Shown here: one piece after another, positions 10,435 through 19,277 of the stretch
Layout of the letters: every line of letters starts with the position of its first letter
Numbering within the stretch: the stretch's first letter is position 1
Source of the DNA: Acinetobacter venetianus RAG-1 = CIP 110063
GTDB taxonomy: Bacteria; Pseudomonadota; Gammaproteobacteria; Pseudomonadales; Moraxellaceae
Direction: 5' to 3'
DNA: 64,000 nucleotides
NCBI RefSeq assembly: GCF_000368585.1
Contig: NZ_KB849558.1
Span: forward strand, 724,722 to 788,721
Program-made: the position numbers and the translations under genes
The notes under the pieces: model-generated
What the model was told of the DNA's origin: nothing
Databases searched by the model: none
Seen by the model: only the letters and a program-made list of their open reading frames with translations

Positions 10435-11634
10435 TTATTTCAATTCACTAGATGATTTACCCAACTCACGACGAGCAATAATCAGTTGTTGAATTTGCTG
10501 TGTCCCTTCAAAAATATCGAGAATTTTTGAATCGCGTGCCCATTTTTCTAACAACTCATCTTCGCCATAACCAACACTAGCAGCAAGCTCGACGCATTTT
10601 AAAGTGATGTCATTGCCAACACGTCCAGCTTTTGCTTTTGCAATAGAGGCTTCTTTAGAGTTTGGCTTTTTATTGTCTGCCATCCATGTCGCTTTGATCA
10701 TCAGCAGGCGAGCAGCTTCCCATTCTGCCTCCATGCGATAGATTTGTGCAGCTAGATTTGAAGTTTGTAAATAAGGGGTTTTATAGTCCGCATCAAGTTG
10801 GTCTTTAAAGATTTCTTTGATACGTTCCAAAGATGCTTTTGCACAACCAATTGCCATTGCAGCGACGAGTGGGCGTGTGTTGTCAAAAGTTTCCATGACA
10901 CCAGCGAAACCTTTAGCCACGTCAATCTCAGGATTACCTAATAAATTAGCGGCAGGTACTCGGCAATCAATAAAACTAATCACAGCTGTATCAGAAGCTT
11001 TGATCCCTAGTTTATGTTCAAGACGCTCAACTTTCATACCAGCCGTACCTTTAGGTACAACGAATGACTTAATTGCAGCACGGCCAAGCTTTTTATCGAG
11101 TGTTGCCCAAACGACGACTGAATCAGCACGTTCACCAGAGGTAACGAAGATTTTTTCACCATTGAGGATATAATCATCACCATCTTTCGTTGCTGTTGTG
11201 CGAATAGCAGCCGAATCAGAACCACAACCTGGCTCTGTAATTGCCATCGCTGCCCAAGTTCCTTTGAAACGCTCGAGTTGTTCATCGTTGGCAACGGCTG
11301 CAATTGCCGAATTTCCTAGACCTTGACGTGGCATGCTAAGCAATAGACCTGTATCGCCATAGCACATTTCAATAATACCAAGTGCTGTTGACATATTATT
11401 GCCATTCTTATTTCCAGTCTCGGTTTCACCGCGTTTCCCTACGGCCGCGCCAGCATTAATACCTTCGCCACCTTCATTCATGCCATCAATTAAAGAGGCA
11501 AGCATGTCTAATTCTTTGGGATAGGCATGTTCAGCTTTATCGTATTTACGTGAAATAGGGCGTAACACATTCAACGCAACTTCATGTGCTTGATCGACCA
11601 TCATTTTAAATTTTTTAGGACTTTGTAAGTTCAT
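10435..11634 (-). CDS. Acyl-CoA dehydrogenase, catalytic partner
   Basis: FAD enzyme of beta-oxidation that makes trans-2-enoyl-CoA. The 399-residue protein keeps the whole fold: an FAD/substrate segment (AITEPGCGSDSAAIRTTA, about 135-155), NTRPLVAAMAIG, and the catalytic Glu in DIFEGTQQIQ near residue 377, where medium-chain enzymes carry it. It has a good GAGGAT ribosome site and starts 22 bp after the second dehydrogenase gene, so the two form an operon. The pair recalls the side-by-side fadE genes of mycobacteria (possibly the fadE23/fadE24 type; from memory, unchecked). Substrate chain length is not evident. Confidence 0.88.
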   Translation of the reverse strand: MNLQSPKKFKMMVDQAHEVALNVLRPISRKYDKAEHAYPKELDMLASLIDGMNEGGEGINAGAAVGKRGETETGNKNGNNMSTALGIIEMCYGDTGLLLSMPRQGLGNSAIAAVANDEQLERFKGTWAAMAITEPGCGSDSAAIRTTATKDGDDYILNGEKIFVTSGERADSVVVWATLDKKLGRAAIKSFVVPKGTAGMKVERLEHKLGIKASDTAVISFIDCRVPAANLLGNPEIDVAKGFAGVMETFDNTRPLVAAMAIGCAKASLERIKEIFKDQLDADYKTPYLQTSNLAAQIYRMEAEWEAARLLMIKATWMADNKKPNSKEASIAKAKAGRVGNDITLKCVELAASVGYGEDELLEKWARDSKILDIFEGTQQIQQLIIARRELGKSSSELK

Positions 11635-11656
11635 GTTGTGATCCTCTGATAGTCAA

Positions 11657-12952
11657 TTAAGCATGTAAGCCAGAATGTAAGATAGCGGTTGCACGTAGAT
11701 CACGATACCAGCGCTCTACAGGATGCTCTTTGGTAAAACCATGACCACCAAGAATTTGCACACCATCTGTACCCATTTTCATAGATTTTTCAGCACAAAG
11801 TATGCGAGCCAAATACGCTTCACGATGGAATGGTTTTCCAGCTTCTGCCAAACTTGCGGCATTGAGAACCAACATACGCATCGCATCAATTTCAATTGCC
11901 ATGTCCGCGATCATGAAAGCCACACTTTGACGATGAGAAATAGGCTCACCAAAAGCAGTTCGCTCATTTGCATATTTGATACAGTACGCTTTGATCGCTT
12001 CACATGTACCAACGGCCATTGCGCACCACATTAAATTGCCAAGATCGACAAATGCCGTGTAATCAAAATCTGTATCACCCAAACGTAAAGCAGGGGTTTG
12101 ATTGAATTGAAGTGTTGCTGTTTCTGTTGCTTTTAAACCCATTGCTGGATTTGCTTTGATTGAAAGGGTTTCATTGCATTGCACAACAAAAATATCAGGT
12201 TTACCGTTTAACTCAGCACTGACTAAGAAAACATCGGCTGTATCACCCAATATCACAAGGGTCTTTTCACCATTAATGAAAAACTGACCATTTTGTTCGG
12301 TTGCAGTGGTTTTAAGCTGAAATGGATTGAACGCTGGTGTTGCTTCTTGAAATGCAAATGTTGCAGTGATATCTGTATCTTCAGCAAAACAAGGCAGATA
12401 CATAGATTGAACTTGAGTTGAACCCCAACGTGTAATTGCATTAATGACGCTAAATGTGCTGAGTAAACCAGATGTTAAGCTAAAATCACCTTTAGCTAGG
12501 CTTTCAGCAATCAAGATATTGCTGACAATATTTTGTTCTGATGCAACGCCACCTAAAGCTTCTGGTAAAGCGTAATAATTGAGTCCAAGATCAACTAAAT
12601 GCTGCCAGAGTTCTTCAGGAAATTGCGCATTATGATCTGCATCATGTGCGAGGCTATATAACACTTCTTCAGCGAACTGTGACATTGCATCACAGGTCAT
12701 TTGCTGTTCTTCAGTTAAGCCAAGGTCAAATAAATTTTTATTGATTTGATTTGGGAGACGTTGCTTATCAATTGGTTGTGGCTTAAATGCTTTCTGAGTT
12801 TTGGTGAGTACCTTAAAACCAGTTTTTGAACCTTGATATAATGATTTTTCAACAAATTTTCTTAATTTGAGTTGATCAAGAACTTCGCTTCCTGCGATTT
12901 TGGTAATTAAAGATAGCCCGAAGCCTTGAGCCTTATTCATCATATTCGACAT
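11657..12952 (-). CDS. Acyl-CoA dehydrogenase-like partner lacking the catalytic Glu
   Basis: Protein of 431 residues with an acyl-CoA dehydrogenase fold after an N-terminal extension of about 70 residues. FAD-fold motifs are recognisable (NERTAFGEPISHRQ, QILGGHGFTKEHPVERWYRD). The chain ends at AILHSGLHA, just where active enzymes read IYEGT, so His or Ser replaces the catalytic Glu. The alternative Glu site of the isovaleryl and long-chain types (DLE) reads DLG. It is cotranscribed with a complete paralogue, so I infer a heteromeric enzyme in which this chain binds FAD or gives structure. AGGATAAAGTC before the ATG supports the start. Confidence 0.85.
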   Translation of the reverse strand: MSNMMNKAQGFGLSLITKIAGSEVLDQLKLRKFVEKSLYQGSKTGFKVLTKTQKAFKPQPIDKQRLPNQINKNLFDLGLTEEQQMTCDAMSQFAEEVLYSLAHDADHNAQFPEELWQHLVDLGLNYYALPEALGGVASEQNIVSNILIAESLAKGDFSLTSGLLSTFSVINAITRWGSTQVQSMYLPCFAEDTDITATFAFQEATPAFNPFQLKTTATEQNGQFFINGEKTLVILGDTADVFLVSAELNGKPDIFVVQCNETLSIKANPAMGLKATETATLQFNQTPALRLGDTDFDYTAFVDLGNLMWCAMAVGTCEAIKAYCIKYANERTAFGEPISHRQSVAFMIADMAIEIDAMRMLVLNAASLAEAGKPFHREAYLARILCAEKSMKMGTDGVQILGGHGFTKEHPVERWYRDLRATAILHSGLHA

Positions 12953-13123
12953 GACTTTATCCTAGAGGATGGTTGTAAAATTATGCTGACATGCTCTAAG
13001 TAAAAAAACTATGTCTTCTTTGACGTGCTGTTTTGAGAATGATAAAGGGTGATTTATGGATAGGTTGTTTTATAAGTATATATTTTTAAAAGATTTAAAA
13101 AAAATATGAAAAAATTGAACTCA

Positions 13124-13159
13124 AAAAAATTGACCAAACTGACAAATCAGATTGGTCAA
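13124..13159 (-). terminator. Terminator of the AarF-like gene
   Basis: On the minus strand TTGACCAA and TTGGTCAA pair across a 14-base loop and are followed by a run of seven T. It lies about 20 bp past the stop of the AarF-like gene. Confidence 0.75.
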
Positions 13160-13178
13160 AATGACTTTCTAGTGAAAA

Positions 13179-14552
13179 TTATGCAAATTGACGAATCATT
13201 TTGCGAACATTGGTCTTTGCTTCAATGACCGTCATGAAGGTATAAGCACCAATAAATTTACGGCTAATAAACATAAATTCTTTAGGTGGAACTGAGAAAT
13301 AGCGAGAAGCCATAGACTGCGCAGCTTGTTGCATGACTCTGCTATGTAATTGGCTTTTTTTCCAATCATAACGATCTTGTTCATCCATTACGCCAGCTGG
13401 CATATCAGGATTATTGCTCGGGCAACTAAATGCTTCTGTCGCGATTAGAAAAACATCAGCCATCCCAGGTTTAATACTTTCTGGCATTCCATCAAAGAAT
13501 TCATAACCTGTCATTGCTTTAACCATCGCTGTTTTATCGTGGTCATATCCTGCATGAATCAGATTTCGAGCAACCGTAAGTAAATTGTCGTCGAATTGGC
13601 GAATTGCGCCAAAATCGAGGAGAACGATTTGATCTTTTAGATCATCACCATTGCCAAGACGAACAAGATAGTTTCCGAAATTCGGGTCAGTTTGCATTTC
13701 ACCCCATTCAAACAGCTCTCGAACTGCAATTTCAAGCGAAGCTTCACCCAGTTGATTACGGCGTTCTTGAGGCAATGAAAGCATGACAGGGCTATTAATC
13801 GGCACACCACGCTCAAAAGTCATACATAGAACTTTTTCAGCACAGAATTCATCAACAATTTGAGGCACGATATAGCGTGGATCATCATTCAAGCGTTCAG
13901 CAAAACGGCGTGTTGTCGCTGCTTCAATATCGTAGTTGACTTCACGATGCATCATTTCACGGACCTCATCAAACCACTGATCAAATTCACGAGTTTGCGG
14001 CACCATACGGGTAAGCTTCAGCATGTTCTTGAATAGATTCATATCTGAATCAATCGCTTCTGCGACACCCGGATATTGAATTTTTAAAACAAGCTCTAAT
14101 CCATCTGATTTACGCGTTGCTCGGTGTACTTGCGCGAGGGAGGCAGTACCAATCGGTTCATGATCAATCGTTAAATCATCTAATTTAGAACCGAGTTGTT
14201 CCTGTAAATGACTTTTAATCGCAGGCCAAGCAAGGGCAACAGTTTGATTATTTAACGTATTGAGTGCTTGAGTGATTTCTTCAGGTAAGAAATGCTCACC
14301 ATATAAAGCCATCATTTGTCCAATCTTTACGATTGAACCTTTTAATTTCCCAATTTCAGAAACTAAATAATGTGCTTGTTCAGCCATAGCTTTTTTACGT
14401 TTCTTCTCTTTTTCCTCTTCACTAGAGAAAAGGGAAGTAGCACTTGCAGTTGCCCAGCGTGTTCCAGCAAGTAAAGAGGCTTTAGCGATAGATAAGCGAC
14501 GATCCACAGACGAGGTTTTTAGGTTCTTAAGCTTATCGTTCTGATCTGACAT
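13179..14552 (-). CDS. AarF/ABC1 (UbiB, COQ8-like) atypical kinase
   Basis: Protein-kinase-like ATPase of the UbiB/ADCK family, whose members support ubiquinone synthesis or lipid homeostasis. The 457-residue chain shows the family KxGQ motif (IVKIGQMMALYG, about residue 75), GTASLAQVHRA in place of the P-loop, the ATP Lys in LVLKIQYPG, DPNFGNYLV in the catalytic loop and DFG in LLDFGAIRQF. I see no C-terminal transmembrane helices of the kind UbiB carries, so this is more likely a soluble paralogue than UbiB itself. It lies alone, with its own terminator. Confidence 0.85.
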   Translation of the reverse strand: MSDQNDKLKNLKTSSVDRRLSIAKASLLAGTRWATASATSLFSSEEEKEKKRKKAMAEQAHYLVSEIGKLKGSIVKIGQMMALYGEHFLPEEITQALNTLNNQTVALAWPAIKSHLQEQLGSKLDDLTIDHEPIGTASLAQVHRATRKSDGLELVLKIQYPGVAEAIDSDMNLFKNMLKLTRMVPQTREFDQWFDEVREMMHREVNYDIEAATTRRFAERLNDDPRYIVPQIVDEFCAEKVLCMTFERGVPINSPVMLSLPQERRNQLGEASLEIAVRELFEWGEMQTDPNFGNYLVRLGNGDDLKDQIVLLDFGAIRQFDDNLLTVARNLIHAGYDHDKTAMVKAMTGYEFFDGMPESIKPGMADVFLIATEAFSCPSNNPDMPAGVMDEQDRYDWKKSQLHSRVMQQAAQSMASRYFSVPPKEFMFISRKFIGAYTFMTVIEAKTNVRKMIRQFA

Positions 14553-14687
14553 GAAAGAAAAATCCTATGCTGAAATCGGATGGTTGAAAGCCGAGAGATA
14601 AAGTGTAGAGGATATTACAGCTTTTGAACGTATTAAAATAGTTCAATCTCTTGAATTATCAGTCTAAATTTGTGAAATAGATCAACA

Positions 14688-14704
14688 ATCTAAAATAGCC
14701 TAAG
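14688..14704 (+). repeat. 17-bp direct repeat, copy 1
   Basis: ATCTAAAATAGCCTAAG. An identical copy lies 440 bp further on at 15128. The two copies bracket the 101-residue gene between them, and both are intergenic. Confidence 0.8.
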
Positions 14705-14745
14705 TAGATTTTTCATCCTAAATCTAGCTTAACTATACAGATGTC

Positions 14746-15051
14746 CTATATTTTAAACTGAATTTTCAGTACTGATTTACGCATTAATGCAGCGCGGTTG
14801 CTGTGAATATGTTTGATCAACATACGTTTCACATGACTGTGATGAAAGCCTAAGGCATGAGCTTTGACGATAATAATACTGGGTAATGTGAAGAAAAAAT
14901 ACTTCGTGTCATCTAAAGTCGCATTCTCAAAGATACCTTCCTCAATCAAAGTATTCCTTAGAAATTGTTTTTCAGCGTGAACGGTAGAAGATGATTCATC
15001 ATTCCAATAGCTTTCTCGCATTGCCATTAAATTATTATGCTTGTAACTCAT
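14746..15051 (-). CDS. Small uncharacterised protein (101 aa)
   Basis: I do not recognise this protein. It has 101 residues and no signal peptide or membrane segment. The C-terminal half is basic and rich in His, Lys and Arg (HHSHVKRMLIKHIHSNR), with a final KIQFKI. The central YFFFTLPSIIIVKAHALG is hydrophobic but short. The gene is isolated on the minus strand between AarF and ybaK and is framed by perfect 17-bp direct repeats, which could mean insertion or a shared regulatory site. The reading frame is plausible but not proven coding. Confidence 0.55.
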   Translation of the reverse strand: MSYKHNNLMAMRESYWNDESSSTVHAEKQFLRNTLIEEGIFENATLDDTKYFFFTLPSIIIVKAHALGFHHSHVKRMLIKHIHSNRAALMRKSVLKIQFKI

Positions 15052-15127
15052 TAACTGATAGAGCCTATTCGTTTCACTATTAGAAAATATATGAGGTTCA
15101 AGATCGAGATATCAAGAATAGATTTAT

Positions 15128-15144
15128 ATCTAAAATAGCCTAAG
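15128..15144 (+). repeat. 17-bp direct repeat, copy 2
   Basis: Second identical copy of ATCTAAAATAGCCTAAG, about 75 bp upstream of ybaK and beyond the start of the small minus-strand gene. Confidence 0.8.
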
Positions 15145-15219
15145 CAAATTTAAGATTTTTTATAAATAATGCTACACTAATACCACTTATTAGATGAATT
15201 AAGAATAGTCCGAAAGAAA

Positions 15220-15684
15220 ATGACACCTGCATGTAAATTACTGGAAAAAAATAAAATACCATTCTCAATTCATGAATATGAACATGATGCAAATGCCAAA
15301 AGCTTTGGCTTGGAAGCTGCTGAAAAATTAAATTTAAAAGTAGAAGAAGTATTTAAAACTTTAATGGTAACAGACGAAAAAAATTACTACGTTGCAGTAC
15401 TGCCAGTGAATCATCAATTAAATCTAAAAAAAGTTGCAGTGGCAGTAGGGTGTAAGAAACTTCAAATGGCGAATCCTAAAGACGCTGAGCGATTAACAGG
15501 ATACTTAGTCGGTGGGATCAGTCCATTAGGGCAGAAAAAGCGTTTAAAAACAGTAATTGATTTAACGGCGCAATCTCTTGAAAAAATCTATGTCAGCGGT
15601 GGGAAAAGGGGCTTAGATATAGGTTTGAACCCTCAGGATCTAGCAAAACTACTGGCAACTGATTTTTTTGATCTTTTAGACTAG
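15220..15684 (+). CDS. ybaK: YbaK/EbsC-family Cys-tRNA(Pro) deacylase
   Basis: Editing enzyme that hydrolyses Cys mis-charged on tRNA-Pro. The protein has 154 residues, close to the usual 155-160. The catalytic Lys lies in EEVFKTLMV (about residue 46). The family segments [14 protein letters not shown] ([12 protein letters not shown]) and [13 protein letters not shown] follow. The ribosome site is weak (GAAAG). The gene is monocistronic, with the Fur-controlled siderophore promoter directly downstream. Confidence 0.92.
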   Translation: MTPACKLLEKNKIPFSIHEYEHDANAKSFGLEAAEKLNLKVEEVFKTLMVTDEKNYYVAVLPVNHQLNLKKVAVAVGCKKLQMANPKDAERLTGYLVGGISPLGQKKRLKTVIDLTAQSLEKIYVSGGKRGLDIGLNPQDLAKLLATDFFDLLD

Positions 15685-15785
15685 AAAAATAATCTCTACA
15701 GACAATGTTTTTTAAGCTATTGTTATATTTGCTTTTTTAAATCTATAAAAACTATTGAGAATTATAAAACTATCATTTTATTTAA

Positions 15786-15800
15786 TGAGAATAATGATCA
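15786..15800 (+). promoter_or_regulatory. Secondary Fur-like site upstream of the siderophore operon
   Basis: TGAGAATAATGATCA matches the 7-1-7 Fur core TGATAAT-n-ATTATCA at 12 of 14 positions. It lies about 100 bp upstream of the perfect box, in the 328-bp gap after ybaK that otherwise holds AT-rich promoter DNA. Confidence 0.55.
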
Positions 15801-15896
15801 TGCTTTTGGGTGTTTTTTATACTTTTTTTAATTAAAGTTATTTGATTCAAGTATTTATATTTTATTTTTAATTTGTTTAATAAGGTTGAAAATGCA

Positions 15897-15915
15897 AATG
15901 ATAATAATTATCATT
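15897..15915 (+). promoter_or_regulatory. Fur box of the siderophore operon
   Basis: AATGATAATAATTATCATT is a perfect 19-bp palindrome and a perfect 7-1-7 Fur core. It lies about 100 bp before the first siderophore gene, so iron-bound Fur should repress the operon. An imperfect hairpin (ATCTT...ATCAC / GTGATTAAGAT, 15921-15950) follows it in the leader. Confidence 0.92.
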
Positions 15916-16012
15916 GCTTAATCTTGATGATCACTTGTGGTGATTAAGATGTGTTGAGCGCTCAAACATTAGGAAAATAAATTCTACTCTTTCGATAAGA
16001 GGATACAGTCTG

Positions 16013-17797
16013 ATGCAATCACTTGCCAATCGGCTGGCGATACAACATTTCGTCAATGCATACACGCAAGAAACTGGCAGAGGTCACTTACTCAATAAAA
16101 GTCAGCAGAGTCCCCATCAACAAGCGTTTAGCCAAGGTTTGACGCTGTTATCAGTTCCGATTCATTCTATCCAAGCCCAATGCGATTTCCCTTTAAGCTA
16201 TGTCAGTCGAGTCGGGCGACATCGGTTACATGCTCTCCCACAAATTACGATTCAAGGACAGATTAAAACATTTAGCCCAGTTGCAATTGTAGGCTTACTG
16301 TTGGAAGAACTTGTCTTTGAATCATCAATTCCTTTAGATGCTGCTTCTCTAGTTGAAAAGTGGATTCAAAGTCGAGATGCACTACAGCAGTTTTTAGTAC
16401 AGCGTGAACATGATTTTGATGATCTTGTGAAAGCAGGGCAAAGCTTTATTGAAACCGAACAAGCTTTGATTTTGGGGCATAGCATGCATCCCGCGCCTAA
16501 AAGTCGAACGGGTTTTGTGCATGAGGATTGGTTGAAGTTTTCGCCAGAACATAAGGGACAAACCCAACTGCATTATTGGTTCGTACATCAGGATTACATT
16601 GCTGAAGGATCTGCCACAAACGAGGAAATTTCCGAAGAGCTTAAAACAAATTTACAATGGTATCTGTCTGAAAATGATCTCAATCTATTAAAAACGCATA
16701 CCGAATATAAGCTATTGCCTTTGCATCCTTGGCAAGCACGTTATTTGCAAAGCAAACCTTGGTTTGAACGACTCAAGCAAACGGGTCAATTGATTGATCT
16801 TGGTTTGCGTGGATGGCAATTTTTCCCGACAACATCGATTCGTACTTTAGCAAGCTTTAGTGCACCGTGGATGGTCAAACCTTCACTTTCTGTGATGATT
16901 ACTAATTCAATCCGCGTTAATTTAGCAAAAGAGTGTCATCGTGGAGAGTTAACGCATCGTCTATGGCACAGTGAATATGGTCAGAATATTTTAAAACAAT
17001 GCCCAAGTTTAAACGCAGTCAATGATCCAGCTTGGATGGCATTAAAAATAGATGATGAGGTCGTGAATGAAAGTATTTGTATTTTCCGTGATCAACCTTT
17101 CCATCCGCAGCAGCAAGTAACGTGTATTGCATCACTTTGCCAAGATCATCCAAGTAAGTCTTTAAATCGCTTTAATGCATTATTTGCAAAAATTGCAAAA
17201 ACGCATTCAGACACTGATTTTTCTGAAATTGCGTTGGATTGGTTCAAGCGCTTCCTTGAAGTCAGCCTACAGCCATTGATGTATTTATATCATCGTTATG
17301 GTATGGCTTTTGAATCCCATCAGCAAAATGTGCTCTTAGAAATGGAAAATAATTTTCCAAAAACATTATGGCTACGTGACAATCAAGGTTTCTATTACAT
17401 CGAAGAATTTGCCACTGAGATCTTAAAAGTATTACCAGAGCTAAAAGAGAAAGCGTTTGCGGTTGGACCTAAAGATTTTGTCGACGAGCGTTTTAGTTAT
17501 TATTTCTTTGGTAATACTTTGTTTGGCATCATCAATGCAATTGGTGCAACGGGTTATATCACCGAAGATGAGTTGCTTGAGCATCTTAAAGGTTTCTTAC
17601 AAGATTTATTGCAGCAGTATCCAGAAAGTACCTTATTGCAAGGTTTATTGTTTAATGAGACGTTGCCTTATAAAGGAAATTTACTCACGCGTTTACATGA
17701 ACTTGATGAACTGATCGCACCTGTTGAGCATCAGTCTGTTTATGTGCAGCTGCAAAATCCACTGTTCGTAGAGCAGAAGGATGTGAGCTATGCTTGA
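16013..17797 (+). CDS. acbA: NIS siderophore synthetase, IucA/IucC family (AcbA-like)
   Basis: ATP-dependent NRPS-independent synthetase that condenses citrate with an amine of the siderophore. It has 594 residues. Family features include the ATP/citrate segment TTSIRTLASF (about 273-282), LPLHPWQARY, and the C-terminal FhuF-like part with FESHQQNVLLEM. It opens the operon behind a perfect Fur box with an AGAGGA ribosome site and overlaps the next gene by 8 bases. The gene order matches the acinetoferrin cluster acbABCD, where the product joins two N-hydroxy-N-acyl-diaminopropane arms to citrate. The symbol is by analogy. Confidence 0.9.
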   Translation: MQSLANRLAIQHFVNAYTQETGRGHLLNKSQQSPHQQAFSQGLTLLSVPIHSIQAQCDFPLSYVSRVGRHRLHALPQITIQGQIKTFSPVAIVGLLLEELVFESSIPLDAASLVEKWIQSRDALQQFLVQREHDFDDLVKAGQSFIETEQALILGHSMHPAPKSRTGFVHEDWLKFSPEHKGQTQLHYWFVHQDYIAEGSATNEEISEELKTNLQWYLSENDLNLLKTHTEYKLLPLHPWQARYLQSKPWFERLKQTGQLIDLGLRGWQFFPTTSIRTLASFSAPWMVKPSLSVMITNSIRVNLAKECHRGELTHRLWHSEYGQNILKQCPSLNAVNDPAWMALKIDDEVVNESICIFRDQPFHPQQQVTCIASLCQDHPSKSLNRFNALFAKIAKTHSDTDFSEIALDWFKRFLEVSLQPLMYLYHRYGMAFESHQQNVLLEMENNFPKTLWLRDNQGFYYIEEFATEILKVLPELKEKAFAVGPKDFVDERFSYYFFGNTLFGIINAIGATGYITEDELLEHLKGFLQDLLQQYPESTLLQGLLFNETLPYKGNLLTRLHELDELIAPVEHQSVYVQLQNPLFVEQKDVSYA

Positions 17798-19277
17798 TTT
17801 TATTGGAATCGGGTTAGGACCTTTTAATCTGAGTTTGGCTAGCTTGCTGCATAATAAAAGCACATTGAACTATGCATTTTTTGAGCAGAAAGCTCAGTTT
17901 GACTGGCATGCGGGTATGCAGTTACCCAATACGGTCTTGCAAGTGCCGTTTATGGCTGATCTGGTGTCAATGGTTGATCCGACCAGCCCGTTTAGCTTTT
18001 TAAATTATCTGCGCCATCAGCAACGCTTATATAAGTTTTACTTTTTAGAACAGCCACATATTCCACGTTGTGAGTATAACGATTATTGCCAATGGGTTGC
18101 ACAACAACTGGATTGTATTGAATACCAATCTCGTGTTTTGCAAATCGAGCCTCAAACCATTGGCTTTAAAGTGACGGTGGAATCCGAGGGTGTTCAGCAC
18201 AGTTATTTATGTCGTCATTTGGTCATTGGAAGTGGTAATACGCCTTACTTGCCTGACTGTTTGACTAAAGTACAGCAACAGCAACCGCAAAAATGTCTGC
18301 ACTCTGCACAGTATATGATGCATGTTGATACGGATTTACATGGCGATGTGGTTGTACTTGGTTCAGGGCAATCCGCAGCTGAAGTCTTTATTGATCTATT
18401 TGATCAGCAACAAGATAAAGAGAGCGTGAATCATCAGTTCGACCTGCACTGGTTTACTCGCTCTCAAGGCTTCTTCCCAATGGAATATGCTCCATTAGGG
18501 CTAGAGCATTTTAGCCCAGACTATGCACAACATTTCTATGCGTTGCCAACTGAGGAGAAAGAACAACAATTGCAGCAGCAGGCATTGTTATACAAGGGGA
18601 TTAGTGCAAAGACCATCCGTGAAATCTATCAAAAATTTTATCACCGCAGCATTGCGGGTCAAGGTTTGCAGGCACATTTACATAGTCAATGTGATTTGAA
18701 AGATGCAGAAGTATTGGAGACGCAACAAATTCGATTGCATTTTCGACATCGTGCTACGACGCAAGCTTTCCATTTAGATTGTGATTTCCTTGTTGCCGCA
18801 ACAGGTTATGTTACCCCTGACTTTGCTTTTATGCAGTTGCTGAAGCCTTATATTGAATTTGATCATAAACAGCGTTGGCAAATCACTGAAGACTATCGTG
18901 TTGTACATGATCTAAATGGTCATATTTTTGTCCAGAATCAAGAAATGCATAGCCATGGGGTCGGTACACCTGATTTAGGGCTTGGTGCTTATCGTGCAGC
19001 GACGATTATTAACCAGTTACTTGCTGAGCCTCTTTATGAATTAGGCGATCAAGCACAGACCTTCCAACATTTTAATCTCTCTCAAAATCCAAAGATTTGT
19101 ATGGCAGATGACACATCGCAATCAAACGAGTGCCTTTGTGAAAATCCTGTCCATAAGAAGCATTCAATTTTCAAGAAAACAGAACCGAACGTTATGGCAG
19201 GACACCCGAATCGTCGTGGTGCTCATGCACGTACACAAACTGCATCTGTACATTCAACTTATGAGAAACTGATATGA
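17790..19277 (+). CDS. acbB: Siderophore N-hydroxylating monooxygenase (AcbB/IucD-like)
   Basis: FAD- and NADPH-dependent enzyme that hydroxylates the primary amine (probably 1,3-diaminopropane in this cluster type) before acylation. Visible motifs are the FAD site GIGLGPFNLSLA (residues 5-16), NADPH site VLGSGQSAAEVF (about 188-199) and FATGY-like AATGYVTPD (about 345). Length is 495 residues. The last 65 or so (after about residue 430) extend past the end I expect for IucD and carry Cys (CMADD, CLC) and His/Arg-rich stretches of unknown use. The 8-base overlap upstream and ATGA overlap downstream show tight coupling. Confidence 0.92.
   Translation: MLDFIGIGLGPFNLSLASLLHNKSTLNYAFFEQKAQFDWHAGMQLPNTVLQVPFMADLVSMVDPTSPFSFLNYLRHQQRLYKFYFLEQPHIPRCEYNDYCQWVAQQLDCIEYQSRVLQIEPQTIGFKVTVESEGVQHSYLCRHLVIGSGNTPYLPDCLTKVQQQQPQKCLHSAQYMMHVDTDLHGDVVVLGSGQSAAEVFIDLFDQQQDKESVNHQFDLHWFTRSQGFFPMEYAPLGLEHFSPDYAQHFYALPTEEKEQQLQQQALLYKGISAKTIREIYQKFYHRSIAGQGLQAHLHSQCDLKDAEVLETQQIRLHFRHRATTQAFHLDCDFLVAATGYVTPDFAFMQLLKPYIEFDHKQRWQITEDYRVVHDLNGHIFVQNQEMHSHGVGTPDLGLGAYRAATIINQLLAEPLYELGDQAQTFQHFNLSQNPKICMADDTSQSNECLCENPVHKKHSIFKKTEPNVMAGHPNRRGAHARTQTASVHSTYEKLI

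Noticed and set aside
12953..13130. Possible small gene in the AT-rich gap before the acyl-CoA dehydrogenase pair
   Set aside because: No open frame with a ribosome site on either strand; it fits promoter DNA plus the AarF terminator.
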